From Canna indica (Eukaryota; Streptophyta; Magnoliopsida; Zingiberales; Cannaceae), in NCBI GenBank assembly GCA_034359265.1, contig CP136896.1:35268001-35332000 (forward strand): DNA of 64,000 nucleotides, given 5' to 3'. This document shows, piece after piece, positions 46,783-58,074 of this stretch. The number at the start of each line of letters is the position of its first letter. The stretch's first letter is position 1. Under the pieces are notes generated by a model. It did no database searches. It had not been told where the DNA came from and saw only the letters and a program-made list of their open reading frames with translations. Position numbers and translations under genes: made by a program.

Positions 46783-47104
46783 CTCCCATCACAGTGAATG
46801 TTCTGGAGTCGCTCGGGACTCAGATTACAGGGCGTTTCGAGCCGATACCCCGAAGTTCGATCAGTCGGCATCGTTCAAGATCTATTCGAAAAATCAGGCA
46901 ATTCTTTGCATTAGTCTATCAAAAATAACTCGATTAACAACTTCTCCCATCACAGTGAATGTTCTGGAGTCGCTCGGGACTCAGATTACAGGGCGTTTCG
47001 AGCCGATACCCCGAAGTTCGATCAGTCGGCATCGTTCAAGATCTATTCGAAAAATCAGGCAATTCTTTGCATTAGTCTATCAAAAATAACTCGATTAACA
47101 ACTT
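46783..47104 (+). repeat. Second copy of the doubled F-variant monomers
   Basis: Same doublet as at 43718-44039, 3065 bp downstream and with the same private bases. A single f-like copy with aatcaggcaattc but without the gttcgatcag change also occurs at 48880, suggesting further spread. Confidence 0.88.
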
Positions 47105-48072
47105 CTCCCATCACAGTGAATGTTCTGGAGTCGCTCGGGACTCTGATTACAGGGCGTTTCGAGCCGATACCCCGAAGTTCAATCAGTCTGCTTCGTTCAA
47201 GATTCGATTCGAAAAATAGTGCAATTCTGTGCATTAGTCTGTCAAGAATAACTCGATTAACAACTTCTCCCATCGCAGTGAATGTTCTGGAGTCGCTCGG
47301 TACTCAGATTTCTGGGCGTTTCGAGCCGATACCCCGAAGTTCAATCAGTCGGCCTCGTTCAAAATCAATTCGAAAAATCGTGAAATTCTTTGCATTAGTC
47401 TGTCAAAAATAACTCGATTAACAACTTCTCCCATCACAGTGAATGTTCTGGAGTCGCTCGGGACTCAGATTACAGGGCGTTTCGAGCCGATACCCCGAAG
47501 TTCAATCAGTCGGCATTGTTCAAGATCTATTCGAAAAATCATGCAATTCTTTGCATTAGTCTGTCAAAAATAACTCAATTAACAACTTCTCCCATCATAG
47601 TTAATGTTCTGGAGTCGCTCGGGACTCAGATTACAGGGCGTTTCGAGCCGATACCCCGAATTTCAATCAGTCGGCTTCGTTCAAGATTCTATTCGAAAAA
47701 TCGTGCAATTCTGTGCATTAGTCTGTCAAAAATAACTCGATTAACAACTTCTCCCATCGCAGTGAATGTTCTGGAGTCGCTCGGTACTCAGATTACTGGG
47801 TGTTTCGAGCCGATACCCCAAAGTTCAATCAGTCGGCCTCGTTCAAAATCAATTCGAAAAATCGTGCAATTCTTTGCATTAGTCTGTCAAAAATAACTCG
47901 ATTAACAACTTCTCCCATCACAGTGAATGTTCTGGAGTCGCTCGGGACTCAGATTACAGGGCGTTTCGAGCCGATACCCCGAAGTTTAATCAGTCGGCAT
48001 CGTTCAAGATCTATTCGAAAAATCATGCAATTCTTTGCATTAGTCTATCAAAAATAACTCGATTAACAACTT

Positions 48073-51000
48073 CTCCCATCACAGTGAATGTTCTGGAGTC
48101 GCTCGGGACTCTGATTACAGGGCGTTTCAAGCCGATACCCCGAAGTTCAATCAGTCTGCTTCGTTCAAGATTCGATTCGAAAAATAGTGCAATTCTGTGC
48201 ATTAGTCTGTCAAGAATAACTCGATTAACAACTTCTCCCATCGCAGTGAATGTTCTGGAGTCGCTCGGTACTCAGATTTCTGGGCGTTTCGAGCCGATAC
48301 CCCGAAGTTCAATCAGTCGTCCTCGTTCAAAATCAATTCGAAAAATCGTGCAATTCTTTGCATTAGTCTGTCAAAAATAACTCGATTAACAACTTCTCCC
48401 ATCACAGTGAATGTTCTGGAGTCGCTCGGGACTCAGATTACAGGGCGTTTCGAGCCGATACCCCGAAGTTCAATCAGTCGGCATTGTTCAAGATCTATTC
48501 GAAAAATCATGCAATTCTTTGCATTAGTCTATCAAAAATAACTCGATTAACAACTTCTCCCATCACAGTGAATGTTCTGGAGTCGCTCGGGACTCTGATT
48601 ACAGGGCGTTTCAAGCCGATACCCCGAAGTTCAATCAGTCTGCTTCGTTCAAGATTCGATTCGAAAAATAGTGCAATTCTGTGCATTAGTCTGTCAAGAA
48701 TAACTCGATTAACAACTTCTCCCATCGCAGTGAATGTTCTGGAGTCACTCGGTACTCAGATTACTGGGTGTTTCGAGCCGATACCCCAAAGTTCAATCAG
48801 TCGGCCTCGTTCAAAATCAATTCGAAAAATCGTGCAATTCTTTGCATTAGTCTGTCAAAAATAACTCGATTAACAACTTCTCCCATCACAGTGAATGTTC
48901 TGGAGTCGCTCGGGACTCAGATTACAGGGCGTTTCGAGCCGATACCCCGAAGTTCAATCAGTCGGCATCGTTCAAGATCTATTCGAAAAATCAGGCAATT
49001 CTTTGCATTAGTCTATCAAAAATAACTCGATTAACAACTTCTCCCATCACAGTGAATGTTCTGGAGTCGCTCGGGACTCTGATTACAGGGCGTTTCGAGC
49101 CGATACCCCGAAGTTCAATCAGTCTGCTTCGTTCAAGATTCGATTCGAAAAATAGTGCAATTCTGTGCATTAGTCTGTCAAGAATAACTCGATTAACAAC
49201 TTCTCCCATCGCAGTGAATGTTCTGGAGTCGCTCGGTACTCAGATTTCTGGGCGTTTCGAGCCGATACCCCGAAGTTCAATCAGTCGGCCTCGTTCAAAA
49301 TCAATTCGAAAAATCGTGCAATTCTTTGCATTAGTCTGTCAAAAATAACTCGATTAACAACTTCTCCCATCACAGTGAATGTTCTGGAGTCGCTCGGGAC
49401 TCAGATTACAGGGCGTTTCGAGCCGATACCCCGAAGTTCAATCAGTCGGCATTGTTCAAGATCTATTCGAAAAATCATGCAATTCTTTGCATTAGTCTGT
49501 CAAAAATAACTCAATTAACAACTTCTCCCATCATAGTTAATGTTCTGGAGTCGCTCGGGACTCAGATTACAGGGCGTTTCGAGCCGATACCCCGAATTTC
49601 AATCAGTCGGCTTCGTTCAAGATTCTATTCGAAAAATCGTGCAATTCTGTGCATTAGTCTGTCAAAAATAACTCGATTAACAACTTCTCCCATCGCAGTG
49701 AATGTTCTGGAGTCGCTCGGTACTCAGATTACTGGGTGTTTCGAGCCGATACCCCAAAGTTCAATCAGTCGGCCTCGTTCAAAATCAATTCGAAAAATCG
49801 TGCAATTCTTTGCATTAGTCTGTCAAAAATAACTCGATTAACAACTTCTCCCATCACAGTGAATGTTCTGGAGTCGCTCGGGACTCAGATTACAGGGCGT
49901 TTCGAGCCGATACCCCGAAGTTTAATCAGTCGGCATCGTTCAAGATCTATTCGAAAAATCATGCAATTCTTTGCATTAGTCTATCAAAAATAACTCGATT
50001 AACAACTTCTCCCATCACAGTGAATGTTCTGGAGTCGCTCGGGACTCTGATTACAGGGCGTTTCAAGCCGATACCCCGAAGTTCAATCAGTCTGCTTCGT
50101 TCAAGATTCGATTCGAAAAATAGTGCAATTCTGTGCATTAGTCTGTCAAGAATAACTCGATTAACAACTTCTCCCATCGCAGTGAATGTTCTGGAGTCGC
50201 TCGGTACTCAGATTTCTGGGCGTTTCGAGCCGATACCCCGAAGTTCAATCAGTCGGCCTCGTTCAAAATCAATTCGAAAAATCGTGCAATTCTTTGCATT
50301 AGTCTGTCAAAAATAACTCGATTAACAACTTCTCCCATCACAGTGAATGTTCTGGAGTCGCTCGGGACTCAGATTACAGGGCGTTTCGAGCCGATACCCC
50401 GAAGTTCAATCAGTCGGCATTGTTCAAGATATATTCGAAAAATCATGCAATTCTTTGCATTAGTCTATCAAAAATAACTCGATTAACAACTTCTCCCATC
50501 ACAGTGAATGTTCTGGAGTCGCTCGGGACTCTGATTACAGGGCGTTTCAAGCCGATACCCCGAAGTTCAATCAGTCTGCTTCGTTCAAGATTCGATTCGA
50601 AAAATAGTGCAATTCTGTGCATTAGTCTGTCAAGAATAACTCGATTAACAACTTCTCCCATCGCAGTGAATGTTCTGGAGTCACTCGGTACTCAGATTAC
50701 TGGGTGTTTCGAGCCGATACCCCAAAGTTCAATCAGTCGGCCTCGTTCAAAATCAATTCGAAAAATCGTGCAATTCTTTGCATTAGTCTGTCAAAAATAA
50801 CTCGATTAACAACTTCTCCCATCACAGTGAATGTTCTGGAGTCGCTCGGGACTCAGATTACAGGGCGTTTCGAGCCGATACCCCGAAGTTTAATCAGTCG
50901 GCATCGTTCAAGATCTATTCGAAAAATCATGCAATTCTTTGCATTAGTCTATCAAAAATAACTCGATTAACAACTTCTCCCATCACAGTGAATGTTCTGG

Positions 51001-51944
51001 AGTCGCTCGGGACTCTGATTACAGGGCGTTTCAAGCCGATACCCCGAAGTTCAATCAGTCTGCTTCGTTCAAGATTCGATTCGAAAAATAGTGCAATTCT
51101 GTGCATTAGTCTGTCAAGAATAACTCGATTAACAACTTCTCCCATCGCAGTGAATGTTCTGGAGTCGCTCGGTACTCAGATTTCTGGGCGTTTCGAGCCG
51201 ATACCCCGAAGTTCAATCAGTCGGCCTCGTTCAAAATCAATTCGAAAAATCGTGCAATTCTTTGCATTAGTCTGTCAAAAATAACTCGATTAACAACTTC
51301 TCCCATCACAGTGAATGTTCTGGAGTCGCTCGGGACTCAGATTACAGGGCGTTTCGAGCCGATACCCCGAAGTTCAATCAGTCGGCATTGTTCAAGATCT
51401 ATTCGAAAAATCATGCAATTCTTTGCATTAGTCTGTCAAAAATAACTCAATTAACAACTTCTCCCATCATAGTTAATGTTCTGGAGTCGCTCGGGACTCA
51501 GATTACAGGGCGTTTCGAGCCGATACCCCGAATTTCAATCAGTCGGCTTCGTTCAAGATTCTATTCAAAAAATCGTGCAATTCTGTGCATTAGTCTGTCA
51601 AAAATAACTCGATTAACAACTTCTCCCATCGCAGTGAATGTTCTGGAGTCGCTCGGTACTCAGATTACTGGGTGTTTCGAGCCGATACCCCAAAGTTCAA
51701 TCAGTCGGCCTCGTTCAAAATCAATTCGAAAAATCGTGCAATTCTTTGCATTAGTCTGTCAAAAATAACTCGATTAACAACTTCTCCCATCACAGTGAAT
51801 GTTCTGGAGTCGCTCGGGACTCAGATTACAGGGCGTTTCGAGCCGATACCCCGAAGTTCAATCAGTCGGCATCGTTCAAGATCTATTCGAAAAATCATGC
51901 AATTCTTTGCATTAGTCTATCAAAAATAACTCGATTAACAACTT
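48073..51944 (+). repeat. Alternating patched and standard hexamers (1936 bp period)
   Basis: 48073-49040 and 50009-50976 read A B C/F A E F. 49041-50008 and 50977-51944 read A B C D E F. All are 968 bp. In the patched units the C monomer takes the F-type tail (gtctatc, actcgatt) and the D position is occupied by an A monomer with gtttcaagcc. The following E has gagtcactcgg. Confidence 0.9.
48396..48718 (+). repeat. Conversion-like patch: C gains F tail, D replaced by A
   Basis: The monomer at 48396 begins as C (cggcattg) and ends as F (gtctatc, actcgatt). The monomer at 48557 is a full A (ctctgattacagg, gtttcaagcc, aaaaatagtgc) where D is expected, and E follows at 48719. Total unit length stays 968 bp, which favours a non-reciprocal patch over crossing-over. 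The same patch occurs at 50332-50654 and 54365-54687. Confidence 0.87.
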
Positions 51945-54900
51945 CTCCCATCACAGTGAATGTTCTGGAGTCGCTCGGGACTCTGATTACAGGGCGTTTC
52001 GAGCCGATACCCCGAAGTTCAATCAGTCTGCTTCGTTCAAGATTCGATTCGAAAAATAGTGCAATTCTGTGCATTAGTCTGTCAAGAATAACTCGATTAA
52101 CAACTTCTCCCATCGCAGTGAATGTTCTGGAGTCGCTCGGTACTCAGATTTCTGGGCGTTTCGAGCCGATACCCCGAAGTTAAATCAGTCGGCCTCGTTC
52201 AAAATCAATTCGAAAAATCGTGGAATTCTTTGCATTACTCTGTCAAAAATAACTCGATTAACAACTTCTCCCATCACAGTGAATGTTCTAGAGTCGCTCG
52301 GGACTCAGATTACAGGGCGTTTCGAGCCGATACCCCGAAGTTCAATCAGTCGGCATTGTTCAAGATCTATTAGAAAAATCATGCAATTCTTTGCATTAGT
52401 CTGTCAAAAATAACTCAATTAACAACTTCTCCCATCATAGTTAATGTTCTGGAGTCGCTCGGGACTCAGATTACAGGGCGTTTCGAGCCGATACCCTGAA
52501 TTTCAATCAGTCGGCTTCGTTCAAGATTCTATTCGAAAAATCGTGCAATTCTGTGCATTAGTCTGTCAAAAATAACTCGATTAACAACTTCTCCCATCGC
52601 AGTGAATGTTCTGGAGTCGCTCGGTACTCAGATTACTGGGTGTTTCGAGCCGATACCCCAAAGTTAAATCAGTCGGCCTCGTTCAAAATCAATTCGAAAA
52701 ATTGTGCAATTCTTTGCATTAGTCTGTCAAAAATAACTCGATTAACAACTTCTCCCATCGCAGTGAATGTTCTGGAGTCGCTCGGTACTCAGATTACTGG
52801 GTGTTTCGAGCCGATACCCCAAAGTTCAATCAGTCGGCCTCGTTCAAAATCAATTCGAAAAATCGTGCAATTCTTTGCATTAGTCTGTCAAAAATAACTC
52901 GATTAACAACTTCTCCCATCACAGTGAATGTTCTGGAGTCGCTCGGGACTCAGATTACAGGGCGTTTCGAGCCGATACCCCGAAGTTCAATCAGTCGGCA
53001 TCGTTCAAGATCTATTCAAAAAATCATGCAATTCTTTGCATTAGTCTATCAAAAATAACTCGATTAACAACTTCTCCCATCACAGTGAATGTTCTGGAGT
53101 CGCTCGGGACTCTGATTACAGGGCGTTTCGAGCCGATACCCCGAAGTTCAATCAGTCTGCTTCGTTCAAGATTCGATTCGAAAAATAGTGCAATTCTGTG
53201 CATTAGTCTGTCAAGAATAACTCGATTAACAACTTCTCCCATCGCAGTGAATGTTCTGGAGTCACTCGGTACTCAGATTTCTGGGCGTTTCGAGCCGATA
53301 CCCCGAAGTTCAATCAGTCGGCCTCGTTCAAAATCAATTCGAAAAATCGTGGAATTCTTTGCATTACTCTGTCAAAAATAACTCGATTAACAACTTCTCC
53401 CATCACAGTGAATGTTCTAGAGTCGCTCGGGACTCAGATTACAGGGCGTTTCGAGCCGATACCCCGAAGTTCAATCAGTCGGCATTGTTCAAGATCTATT
53501 CGAAAAATCATGCAATTCTTTGCATTAGTCTGTCAAAAATAACTCAATTAACAACTTCTCCCATCATAGTTAATGTTCTGGAGTCGCTCGGGACTCAGAT
53601 TACAGGGCGTTTCGAGCCGATACCCCGAATTTCAATCAGTCGGCTTCGTTCAAGATTCTATTCGAAAAATCGTGCAATTTTGTGCATTAGTCTGTCAAAA
53701 ATAACTCGATTAACAACTTCTCCCATCGCAGTGAATGTTCTGGAGTCGCTCGGTACTCAGATTACTGGGTGTTTCGAGCCGATACCCCAAAGTTCAATCA
53801 GTCGGCCTCGTTCAAAATCAATTCGAAAAATCGTGCAATTCTTTGCATTAGTCTGTCAAAAATAACTCGATTAACAACTTCTCCCATCACAGTGAATGTT
53901 CTGGAGTCGCTCGGGACTCAGATTACAGGGCGTTTCGAGCCGATACCCCGAAGTTTAATCAGTCGGCATCGTTCAAGATCTATTCGAAAAATCATGCAAT
54001 TCTTTGCATTAGTCTATCAAAAATAACTCGATTAACAACTTCTCCCATCACAGTGAATGTTCTGGAGTCGCTCGGGACTCTGATTACAGGGCGTTTCAAG
54101 CCGATACCCCGAAGTTCAATCAGTCTGCTTCGTTCAAGATTCGATTCGAAAAATAGTGCAATTCTGTGCATTAGTCTGTCAAGAATAACTCGATTAACAA
54201 CTTCTCCCATCGCAGTGAATGTTCTGGAGTCGCTCGGTACTCAGATTTCTGGGCGTTTCGAGCCGATACCCCGAAGTTCAATCAGTCGGCCTCGTTCAAA
54301 ATCAATTCGAAAAATCGTGCAATTCTTTGCATTAGTCTGTCAAAAATAACTCGATTAACAACTTCTCCCATCACAGTGAATGTTCTGGAGTCGCTCGGGA
54401 CTCAGATTACAGGGCGTTTCGAGCCGATACCCCGAAGTTCAATCAGTCGGCATTGTTCAAGATCTATTCGAAAAATCATGCAATTCTTTGCATTAGTCTA
54501 TCAAAAATAACTCGATTAACAACTTCTCCCATCACAGTGAATGTTCTGGAGTCGCTCGGGACTCTGATTACAGGGCGTTTCAAGCCGATACCCCGAAGTT
54601 CAATCAGTCTGCTTCGTTCAAGATTCGATTCGAAAAATAGTGCAATTCTGTGCATTAGTCTGTCAAGAATAACTCGATTAACAACTTCTCCCATCGCAGT
54701 GAATGTTCTGGAGTCACTCGGTACTCAGATTACTGGGTGTTTCGAGCCGATACCCCAAAGTTCAATCAGTCGGCCTCGTTCAAAATCAATTCGAAAAATC
54801 GTGCAATTCTTTGCATTAGTCTGTCAAAAATAACTCGATTAACAACTTCTCCCATCACAGTGAATGTTCTGGAGTCGCTCGGGACTCAGATTACAGGGCG

Positions 54901-57900
54901 TTTCGAGCCGATACCCCGAAGTTTAATCAGTCGGCATCGTTCAAGATCTATTCGAAAAATCATGCAATTCTTTGCATTAGTCTATCAAAAATAACTCGAT
55001 TAACAACTTCTCCCATCACAGTGAATGTTCTGGAGTCGCTCGGGACTCTGATTACAGGGCGTTTCAAGCCGATACCCCGAAGTTCAATCAGTCTGCTTCG
55101 TTCAAGATTCGATTCAAAAAATAGTGCAATTCTGTGCATTAGTCTGTCAAGAATAACTCGATTAACAACTTCTCCCATCGCAGTGAATGTTCTGGAGTCG
55201 CTCGGTACTCAGATTTCTGGGCGTTTCGAGCCGATACCCCGAAGTTCAATCAGTCGGCCTCGTTCAAAATCAATTCGAAAAATCGTGCAATTCTTTGCAT
55301 TAGTCTGTCAAAAATAACTCGATTAACAACTTCTCCCATCACAGTGAATGTTCTGGAGTCGCTCGGGACTCAGATTACAGGGCGTTTCGAGCCGATACCC
55401 CGAAGTTCAATCAGTCGGCATTGTTCAAGATCTATTCGAAAAATCATGCAATTCTTTGCATTAGTCTGTCAAAAATAACTCAATTAACAACTTCTCCCAT
55501 CATAGTTAATGTTCTGGAGTCGCTCGGGACTCAGATTACAGGGCGTTTCGAGCCGATACCCCGAATTTCAATCAGTCGGCTTCGTTCAAGATTCTATTCA
55601 AAAAATCGTGCAATTCTGTGCATTAGTCTGTCAAAAATAACTCGATTAACAACTTCTCCCATCGCAGTGAATGTTCTGGAGTCGCTCGGTACTCAGATTA
55701 CTGGGTGTTTCGAGCCGATACCCCAAAGTTCAATCAGTCGGCCTCGTTCAAAATCAATTCGAAAAATCGTGCAATTCTTTGCATTAGTCTGTCAAAAATA
55801 ACTCGATTAACAACTTCTCCCATCACAGTGAATGTTCTGGAGTCGCTCGGGACTCAGATTACAGGGCGTTTCGAGCTGATACCCCGAAGTTCAATCAGTC
55901 GGCATCGTTCAAGATCTATTCGAAAAATCATGCAATTCTTTGCATTAGTCTATCAAAAATAACTCGATTAACAACTTCTCCCATCACAGTGAATGTTCTG
56001 GAGTCGCTCGGGACTCTGATTACAGGGCGTTTCGAGCCGATACCCCGAAGTTCAATCAGTCTGCTTCGTTCAAGATTCGATTCGAAAAATAGTGCAATTC
56101 TGTGCATTAGTCTGTCAAGAATAACTCGATTAACAACTTCTCCCATCGCAGTGAATGTTCTGGAGTCGCTCGGTACTCAGATTTCTAGGCGTTTCGAGCC
56201 GATACCCCGAAGTTAAATCAGTCGGCCTCGTTCAAAATCAATTCGAAAAATCGTGGAATTCTTTGCATTACTCTGTCAAAAATAACTCGATTAACAACTT
56301 CTCCCATCACAGTGAATGTTCTAGAGTCGCTCGGGACTCAGATTACAGGGCGTTTCGAGCCGATACCCCGAAGTTCAATCAGTCGGCATTGTTCAAGATC
56401 TATTAGAAAAATCATGCAATTCTTTGCATTAGTCTGTCAAAAATAACTCAATTAACAACTTCTCCCATCATAGTTAATGTTCTGGAGTCGCTCGGGACTC
56501 AGATTACAGGGCGTTTCGAGCCGATACCCTGAATTTCAATCAGTCGGCTTCGTTCAAGATTCTATTCGAAAAATCGTGCAATTCTGTGCATTAGTCTGTC
56601 AAAAATAACTCGATTAACAACTTCTCCCATCGCAGTGAATGTTCTGGAGTCGCTCGGTACTCAGATTACTGGGTGTTTCGAGCCGATACCCCAAAGTTAA
56701 ATCAGTCGGCCTCGTTCAAAATCAATTCGAAAAATTGTGCAATTCTTTGCATTAGTCTGTGAAAAATAACTCGATTAACAACTTCTCCCATCGCAGTGAA
56801 TGTTCTGGAGTCGCTCGGTACTCAGATTACTGGGTGTTTCGAGCCGATACCCCAAAGTTCAATCAGTCGGCCTCGTTCAAAATCAATTCGAAAAATCGTG
56901 CAATTCTTTGCATTAGTCTGTCAAAAATAACTCGATTAACAACTTCTCCCATCACAGTGAATGTTCTGGAGTCGCTCGGGACTCAGATTACAGGGCGTTT
57001 CGAGCCGATACCCCGAAGTTCAATCAGTCGGCATCGTTCAAGATCTATTCAAAAAATCATGCAATTCTTTGCATTAGTCTATCAAAAATAACTCGATTAA
57101 CAACTTCTCCCATCACAGTGAATGTTCTGGAGTCGCTCGGGACTCTGATTACAGGGCGTTTCGAGCCGATACCCCGAAGTTCAATCAGTCTGCTTCGTTC
57201 AAGATTCGATTCGAAAAATAGTGCAATTCTGTGCATTAGTCTGTCAAGAATAACTCGATTAACAACTTCTCCCATCGCAGTGAATGTTCTGGAGTCACTC
57301 GGTACTCAGATTTCTGGGCGTTTCGAGCCGATACCCCGAAGTTCAATCAGTCGGCCTCGTTCAAAATCAATTCGAAAAATCGTGGAATTCTTTGCATTAC
57401 TCTGTCAAAAATAACTCGATTAACAACTTCTCCCATCACAGTGAATGTTCTAGAGTCGCTCGGGACTCAGATTACAGGGCGTTTCGAGCCGATACCCCGA
57501 AGTTCAATCAGTCGGCATTGTTCAAGATCTATTCGAAAAATCATGCAATTCTTTGCATTAGTCTGTCAAAAATAACTCAATTAACAACTTCTCCCATCAT
57601 AGTTAATGTTCTGGAGTCGCTCGCGACTCAGATTACAGGGCGTTTCGAGCCGATACCCCGAATTTCAATCAGTCGGCTTCGTTCAAGATTCTATTCGAAA
57701 AATCGTGCAATTATGTGTATTAGTCTGTCAAAAATAACTCGATTAACAACTTCTCCCATCGTAGTGAATGTTCTGGAGTCGCTCGGTACTCAGATTACTG
57801 GGTGTTTCGAGCCGATACCCCAAAGTTCAATCAGTCGGCCTCGTTCAAAATCAATTCGAAAAATCGTGCAATTCTTTGCATTAGTCTGTCAAAAATAACT

Positions 57901-58074
57901 CGATTAACAACTTCTCCCATCACAGTGAATGTTCTGGAGTCGCTCGGGACTCAGATTACAGGGCGTTTCGAGCCGATACCCCGAAGTTCAATCAGTCGGC
58001 ATCGTTCAAGATCTATTCGAAAAATCATGCAATTCTTTGCATTAGTCTATCAAAAATAACTCGATTAACAACTT
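51945..58074 (+). repeat. Hexamers and A-B-C-D-E-E-F 7-mers, second half of the 4033-bp duplication
   Basis: Units: 51945 7-mer, 53074 hexamer, 54042 patched hexamer, 55010 hexamer, 55978 7-mer, 57107 hexamer. Landmarks recur 4033 bp apart: ctattcaaaaaatcg (51562, 55595), ctattagaaaaatc (52368, 56401), gataccctgaattt (52491, 56524), and aaagttaaatcag (52662, 56695). The unit pair spans roughly 49.4-53.4 kb and 53.4-57.5 kb. Differences are few, for example ttctaggcg near 56174 and ctgtgaaaaataac near 56757. Confidence 0.9.
52591..52912 (+). repeat. Doubled E monomer (E-E)
   Basis: E copies at 52591 and 52752, both with tgtttcgag and ccccaaag. The first also carries gttaaatcag and aaaaattgtgc. 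It turns the hexamer into a 1129-bp 7-mer. The same doublet lies at 56624 and 56785, exactly 4033 bp away. Confidence 0.88.

Larger units (their letters stand above)
42427..48072 (+). repeat. Hexamer-based segment with a 19-monomer (3065 bp) tandem duplication
   Basis: Order: ABCDEF | A B f f | ABCDEF | A B F | ABCDEF | A B f f | ABCDEF, where f is an F variant with gttcgatcag and caggcaattc. Landmarks recur 3065 bp apart: cccatctcag (43237, 46302), the f-f doublet (43718, 46783), cgtgaaattc (44314, 47379), and gaagtttaatc. Copy 1 runs from about 42.19 to 45.25 kb and copy 2 from about 45.25 to 48.32 kb. Only a few differences were visible by eye (for example caggacg near 44410). Confidence 0.9.

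Noticed and set aside
34367..57900. Assembly collapse or artificial duplication as the sole explanation for the near-identical blocks.
   Set aside because: It cannot be excluded without reads, but the copies carry private differences, different duplication lengths and internally consistent nested histories, which is more like real turnover than a single assembly error.
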